Both the position numbers and the translations under genes were made by a program. A stretch of DNA of 9,982 bases, from positions 1 to 9,982 of the forward strand of contig CAMOWP010000062.1 of assembly GCA_946628455.1 (NCBI GenBank). The letters run 5' to 3'. The stretch comes from an uncultured Clostridia bacterium (lineage in GTDB: Bacteria; Bacillota; Clostridia; Oscillospirales; Acutalibacteraceae). The notes under the pieces are model-generated. The model did no database searches. It saw only the letters and a program-made list of their open reading frames with translations, and was not told the DNA's origin. Below, one piece after another: positions 6,490 to 9,982 of the stretch. Numbering within the stretch: the stretch's first letter is position 1; each line of letters starts with the position of its first letter.

Positions 6490-6518
6490 TTGCACCGCGC
6501 GTGCATATGTGATAATAT
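6490..6518 (+). promoter_or_regulatory. Probable promoter of the GH38/57-like gene, with internal inverted repeat
   Basis: TTGCAC (6490-6495) may be the -35 box. The -10 box is either TAATAT (6513-6518, 17-base spacer) or GATAAT (6511-6516) with an extended TGT motif but only a 15-base spacer. TGCAC (6491-6495) and GTGCA (6501-6505) form an inverted repeat overlapping the -35 box and spacer, which could be an operator. It sits right after the upstream terminator, supporting independent transcription. Confidence 0.5.
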
Positions 6519-6546
6519 GAAAGCATAAAGGGCAGGAGGAATAATT

Positions 6547-8994
6547 ATGGATTACAAAATTCACGTTGCATACGGCTTTCACGTTAACTGTTACCACTCC
6601 TACAGAGGCGACACAAACGACGCGCAGGGCTTCGGCTCAGACATAAGGATTATAAGAAAAATCATATCCGCGCTTGATTCGCTGAACGCCGAGGGAATTC
6701 CTGTTAAAGGCACCTGGGACAGCGAAAATTTCTTCTCCCTTGAGCAGATTCTGCCTGAATACGCGCCCGATATTTTAGAGGGTATGAAGCGCCGCGTAAA
6801 GGAAAACGGCGATGAAAATATAATTATGGGCTATTCAAACGGAGCACTCGGAGCAATGCAGGAAAACGAGCTTGAGGCTTCAATTGAGCTTGCTGTTACA
6901 AACCCGCAGGGCTCGGGGCTGCAGGATATTTTCGGAAAATACGAAAAAATAGTGCGCCCGCAGGAGGTAATGTTCACCCCCTCACAGGTGCACACCTATA
7001 ATAAGCTTGGCGTTAAGGCGCTGTGCCTTTACTATTCCTGCGTTCCGTTTGACGCGTTTAAAACGCTTATCCCCCCGCTTGACGACGAAATGGCGTTCAA
7101 CCCGCTCACCTTTGAATATAAGGGCGAGGGGCTGGTTGTTATCCCGACCTATTCAAACGCCGATGTTTGCGACGCGGGCTGCCTGCGCGCCTGGGTTAAG
7201 GAGCTGCGCAAAAAGCAGGAGAGCGGCGAAATAAAGCGCGATTTATTCCTCTTTATAAATATGGACGCGGACGCAATTTTCTGGGAGAGCCTGAACCTTC
7301 CCGTTATCAGAAACCGCCTTGCTAACACGGACGGAATCCGCGGGCTTGTCAGGGAGATTGCGGACCTTGATTACATCGTTTTTGACACGCCGGGCGGCTA
7401 TCTCAAGGAGCACGAGGCGGCAGGAGCAATTAGCTTCACCCAGGACACAGCCGACGGCAATTTCACAGGCTACGCCTCCTGGGCTGAAAAGCCTTATAAC
7501 AGAAAAATCTGGACGGCGATTGAGCGCAGCCGCACCGCGGAAAAAATCAAAAAAAATAACGGGGATTTTCTCAACAGAATCAGGCTGCTTTCAACAACTC
7601 ATTTCGGGCTTGCAACTCCCGTTTTAAACATCCAGCGCGAAACAGCGGCAAACGCGCTTGCAAAAAAACTGACCGATTACGCGGCTGATGAAAGCGGCGC
7701 CCTCACCCTTCACAACGCAAACGGCAGCGCCCTGCAGTGCGTTCAGCTTGCCTGCAGCGAGGAAGCGCTGTATGAAATTGAGGCTCGGGGGCTGGAGGCT
7801 TACACCTGCGTTTCCATGGGAAGCGACAGCGTTTTCCTTATGCTCCGCTTTGACGAGATAAAAAAAGAATATGAAATAAAAGCGCGCCGCGCTGAGATAA
7901 GCGGCGCCTCACAAGCGGCTTTGCCTGTGCTTGAAAGCGGCGGCGCAAGGCTCGAGTTTTCAGCTGATAACCGTATCAGAAGCTTCACATATAACGGCAG
8001 AGTTATCGGCGGGGAGGACTTTCTTTCCTCCTATTTAACCTACGGCAAAAAGCGCTGTGATTTCAGCTTTGACAGAATGAGAAGCACCCAAATAATCGGC
8101 GGAAGCGCCGTTCAGCTTTACGGAAGAATTATGCTTCCCGCCGCGCGCGAGCAGGGCAGCTTTGCTTTCACCTTCTTCACGTCTGATACGGCTGAAGGGA
8201 TTTTCCTCATCAGCGATATAAGCTATCCCTACACCGCTGAGCGCGATTCAATTTCAACGGAAAATTCAACGCTCGGACGTTACACCGATATGAAATGGGA
8301 GGAGGCGGCTCCGCTTTGCCTCTCCTTTAAAAACGAGGGCGGCGTTTCCGTTATCAAGCGAAATTTTGAGGGCGATATTTCCTCCTTCCAAGCCGCTTCC
8401 TACGGCGAGGCTGACGAAAAGAACAAAGCCCTCGCCTCCTTCAACAATCAGCTGACTGCGGGCTTAATCGGCGTAACCGACGGCAAGGCGGGGCTTCTCC
8501 TCGGCAACGCGAGGGACGTCCTCTCCTCCATGGCATACTGCCCGATGAGGCTTGAGGAAAACGGAAGCGTTAAGATGAACCCGTTCGGTACCTTCTTCGG
8601 CGCTCAGCGCCACCACCGCAACCGTTCGGGCGACAGAATTCCGAAAACCTACACGCTGATTGCGCCGCAGGGCAAAAGCCTTGCCCCCGCTTACAACGGC
8701 AGCCGCGAGCGCTTTGCGCTGTGCCTTCTTCCGTTTGAGGGAGAAATGCCCGACGAAAAGCGCCTTTGCGACCTTCTTGCCTTTTCGGACAGCGCCTTTG
8801 CAAGCGGAACAGACGGCGTTCTGTCACCCTTCGGCGGTGAAAACGTTACAGTTCACAGCGTAGGCAACAAGCTTGAAAACCCTAAAATTCACTCCCCGCT
8901 GCTCAGCGGAATCAAGGGCAATGCAGGCAAATACGTTATCCGCGGAGCAAGGGCGATAAGCTACATTATCCGCCGTCAGCGCGGCGCAAAATAA
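6547..8994 (+). CDS. GH38/GH57-like glycosidase-fold protein, function unassigned
   Basis: This 815-residue protein has no signal peptide and is probably cytoplasmic. The N-terminal 330 residues look like the (beta/alpha)7 barrel shared by GH38 and GH57. The start has FHVNCYHSYRGD (11-22) and KGTWDSENFFSLEQILPEYA (54-73), then IIMGYSNG (92-99), QEVMFTPSQVHTYNKLGVKA (139-158), and FLFINMDADAIFWE (234-247). A helical middle segment (about 318-375, with STTHFGLATPVLNIQRE at 349-365) recalls the mid domain of alpha-mannosidases, and the rest is probably beta-sandwich. The GH57 nucleophile motif WLPE and the GH38 DPFG motif are not visible at the equivalent place (MFTPSQ), so D239 or D241 and other residues would have to act, or chemistry differs. 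AGGAGGA is 6 bases before the ATG. Family level moderate, substrate unknown. Confidence 0.75.
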   Translation: MDYKIHVAYGFHVNCYHSYRGDTNDAQGFGSDIRIIRKIISALDSLNAEGIPVKGTWDSENFFSLEQILPEYAPDILEGMKRRVKENGDENIIMGYSNGALGAMQENELEASIELAVTNPQGSGLQDIFGKYEKIVRPQEVMFTPSQVHTYNKLGVKALCLYYSCVPFDAFKTLIPPLDDEMAFNPLTFEYKGEGLVVIPTYSNADVCDAGCLRAWVKELRKKQESGEIKRDLFLFINMDADAIFWESLNLPVIRNRLANTDGIRGLVREIADLDYIVFDTPGGYLKEHEAAGAISFTQDTADGNFTGYASWAEKPYNRKIWTAIERSRTAEKIKKNNGDFLNRIRLLSTTHFGLATPVLNIQRETAANALAKKLTDYAADESGALTLHNANGSALQCVQLACSEEALYEIEARGLEAYTCVSMGSDSVFLMLRFDEIKKEYEIKARRAEISGASQAALPVLESGGARLEFSADNRIRSFTYNGRVIGGEDFLSSYLTYGKKRCDFSFDRMRSTQIIGGSAVQLYGRIMLPAAREQGSFAFTFFTSDTAEGIFLISDISYPYTAERDSISTENSTLGRYTDMKWEEAAPLCLSFKNEGGVSVIKRNFEGDISSFQAASYGEADEKNKALASFNNQLTAGLIGVTDGKAGLLLGNARDVLSSMAYCPMRLEENGSVKMNPFGTFFGAQRHHRNRSGDRIPKTYTLIAPQGKSLAPAYNGSRERFALCLLPFEGEMPDEKRLCDLLAFSDSAFASGTDGVLSPFGGENVTVHSVGNKLENPKIHSPLLSGIKGNAGKYVIRGARAISYIIRRQRGAK

Positions 8995-9007
8995 TTACTT
9001 TTTTCAA

Positions 9008-9036
9008 TTGTTTTACAGCCTCTGTTGTGTTATAAT
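9008..9036 (+). promoter_or_regulatory. Extended -10 promoter of the 5TM/SpoIIE-type gene
   Basis: A perfect TATAAT (9031-9036) preceded by an extended -10 TGT (9028-9030), with a weak -35 TTGTTT (9008-9013) at 17 bases. The predicted start near 9043 leaves a leader of about 29 bases. Together with the 77-base gap after the previous stop codon, this suggests a new transcription unit. Confidence 0.7.
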
Positions 9037-9071
9037 TAACAGACAGAGTAAAGCATTGTTTGGTGACTTAT

Positions 9072-9982
9072 ATGAAGGAATATTTTTCAAGTATGATAGG
9101 CACGCTCGCCGTTATTCTTGTAATAGCATTTTTTATCGGCGGAAGCGACGTTATGACTAAATTTCACGACGATAAGCGGAAATGGAAGGTTTCCGTTATC
9201 TTCGGCGTTCTCGGAGGTATATTCGGAATTTACGGCAATATTTCGGGAATAGAATTCAACGGTGCAATAATCTCCGTAAGAGATATAGCCCTATGCTCGC
9301 AGGCTTTGCGGGCGGCCCGACGGGAGGCGTTATCGCAGGGCTTATCGCAGGCATACACAGGCTGACAATGGGCGGAATAACGGCGCAGGCATGCGTTGTT
9401 GCAACCTGCTGTATAGGTCTTCTTTGCGGACTGTTTTCAAAATTCAGGCACAACATTTTTTCAAAGGCGCCCGTTGCGTTTATAACGGGAGTGCTGATGG
9501 AAAGCTTCCACCTCGGCGTTGTTCTCATTATGGTAAAGCCGTTTGACACCGCGCTTACAATAGTTAAGAAAATCGCGCTTCCGTTCATTCTTGTTAACGC
9601 AGTAGGCTTCGCACTTATGATTGCAATGATAACCTACATTGAAAGGCAGCGCAGCATAAGGATGGAGCGCAACAGGCTTCAGAGCGAGCTTGAGGTTGCA
9701 ACGGTCATTCAGCGCTCCCTTCTCCCGCCTATTAACGACAATTACCCGGGGAGAGACGAGCTTGACGTGAGAGCGTTTATGGAGCCCGCAAAGGAGGTTG
9801 GCGGGGATTTTTACGACGCCTTCCTTACCGACTCCAACCACATTGCCTTCGTTATTGCGGACGTTTCAGGCAAGGGAATCCCTGCGGCGCTGTTTATGGC
9901 ACCCTCACCACCAACGCTTTAGAACTGCATAAGGGATATTCCCGACCTTGCTCAGGATGTTAAAACGGCAAACAACGCGCTT
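9072..9982 (+). pseudogene. 5TM-5TMR_LYT / SpoIIE-type PP2C phosphatase, frameshifted and cut by the window end
   Basis: The start is ATG at 9072 because GGTGA (9062-9066) lies 5 bases upstream; TTG at 9060 is less likely. The first frame encodes a membrane segment and FGVLGGIFGIYGNISG, then ISVRDI, and after 9287 it turns to nonsense. The second frame continues exactly the same domain with PMLAGFAGGPTGGVIAG, GIHRLTMGG and more membrane helices (5TM-5TMR_LYT, as in LytS-like sensors). A helical linker (ERQRSIRMERNRLQSELEVA) and a SpoIIE/RsbU-type phosphatase domain with PAKEVGGDFYD and VIADVSGKGIPAALFM metal-site motifs follow. ATA-GGC-CCT read as ATA-GCC-CT implies one lost G near 9288. The second frame then meets TAG at 9920-9922, yet the same frame resumes with NCIRDIPDLAQDVKTANNAL to the end. 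The intact family dephosphorylates an anti-sigma antagonist or similar partner. Confidence 0.8.

Noticed and set aside
8960..9004. Possible terminator after the glycosidase-like gene
   Set aside because: There is a T run at 8999-9004, but the only GC-rich hairpin (GCCG/CGGC within the gene end) is weak and about 11 bases away, so no intrinsic terminator can be supported.
1..9982. CRISPR array or cas operon, considered because of the Cas4-like nuclease and WYL proteins
   Set aside because: No regularly spaced direct repeats and no cas1, cas2 or effector gene are present; the nuclease is of the DUF2779 type and not a CRISPR Cas4.

Overview
The window looks like a chromosomal segment of a low-to-mid GC Clostridia bacterium, probably a gut-type Oscillospirales/Ruminococcaceae relative. 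The reasons are strong AGGAGG-type ribosome binding sites, extended -10 promoters, the 5TM/SpoIIE phosphatase type of signalling protein, paired WYL-domain regulators of a type common in Firmicutes, and CCTCCCTT...AAGGGAGG intergenic hairpin repeats. No rRNA, tRNA, CRISPR array, transposase or phage structural gene was seen.

Left half (about 159-5134, minus strand): one apparent operon. It reads from a sigma-A-like promoter at 5106-5134, through a WYL transcriptional regulator (4023-5087), a possible micro-gene (around 3944-4026), a two-nuclease-domain protein of the DUF2779 type (Cas4-like PD-(D/E)XK plus DEDDy exonuclease, 2447-3931), and two further WYL-domain proteins (1172-2413 and 217-1182, overlapping). 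It ends at a strong intrinsic terminator formed by an intergenic repeat (159-187). A perfect 9-bp inverted repeat abuts the -35 box and is the obvious candidate operator, perhaps for the first WYL protein itself. Three ligand-sensing WYL proteins around one nuclease suggest an inducible nucleic-acid processing or defence module. That role is inference.

Middle (5236-6489, plus strand): a divergent promoter drives a membrane-anchored HAD-family phosphatase, closed by a textbook terminator.

Right (6490-8994, plus strand): a separately promoted 815-residue GH38/GH57-like carbohydrate-active enzyme whose expected catalytic motifs are not clearly conserved.

Far right (9008-9982, plus strand): a promoter and the first part of a 5TM-5TMR_LYT / SpoIIE-type PP2C phosphatase. 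It is broken by a one-base frameshift near 9288 and an in-frame stop at 9920-9922, and it runs off the window.

The first 216 bases hold no gene that I can support. They are densely packed with hairpins belonging to repeat elements, one of which supplies both the stop codon of the last WYL gene and the operon terminator.
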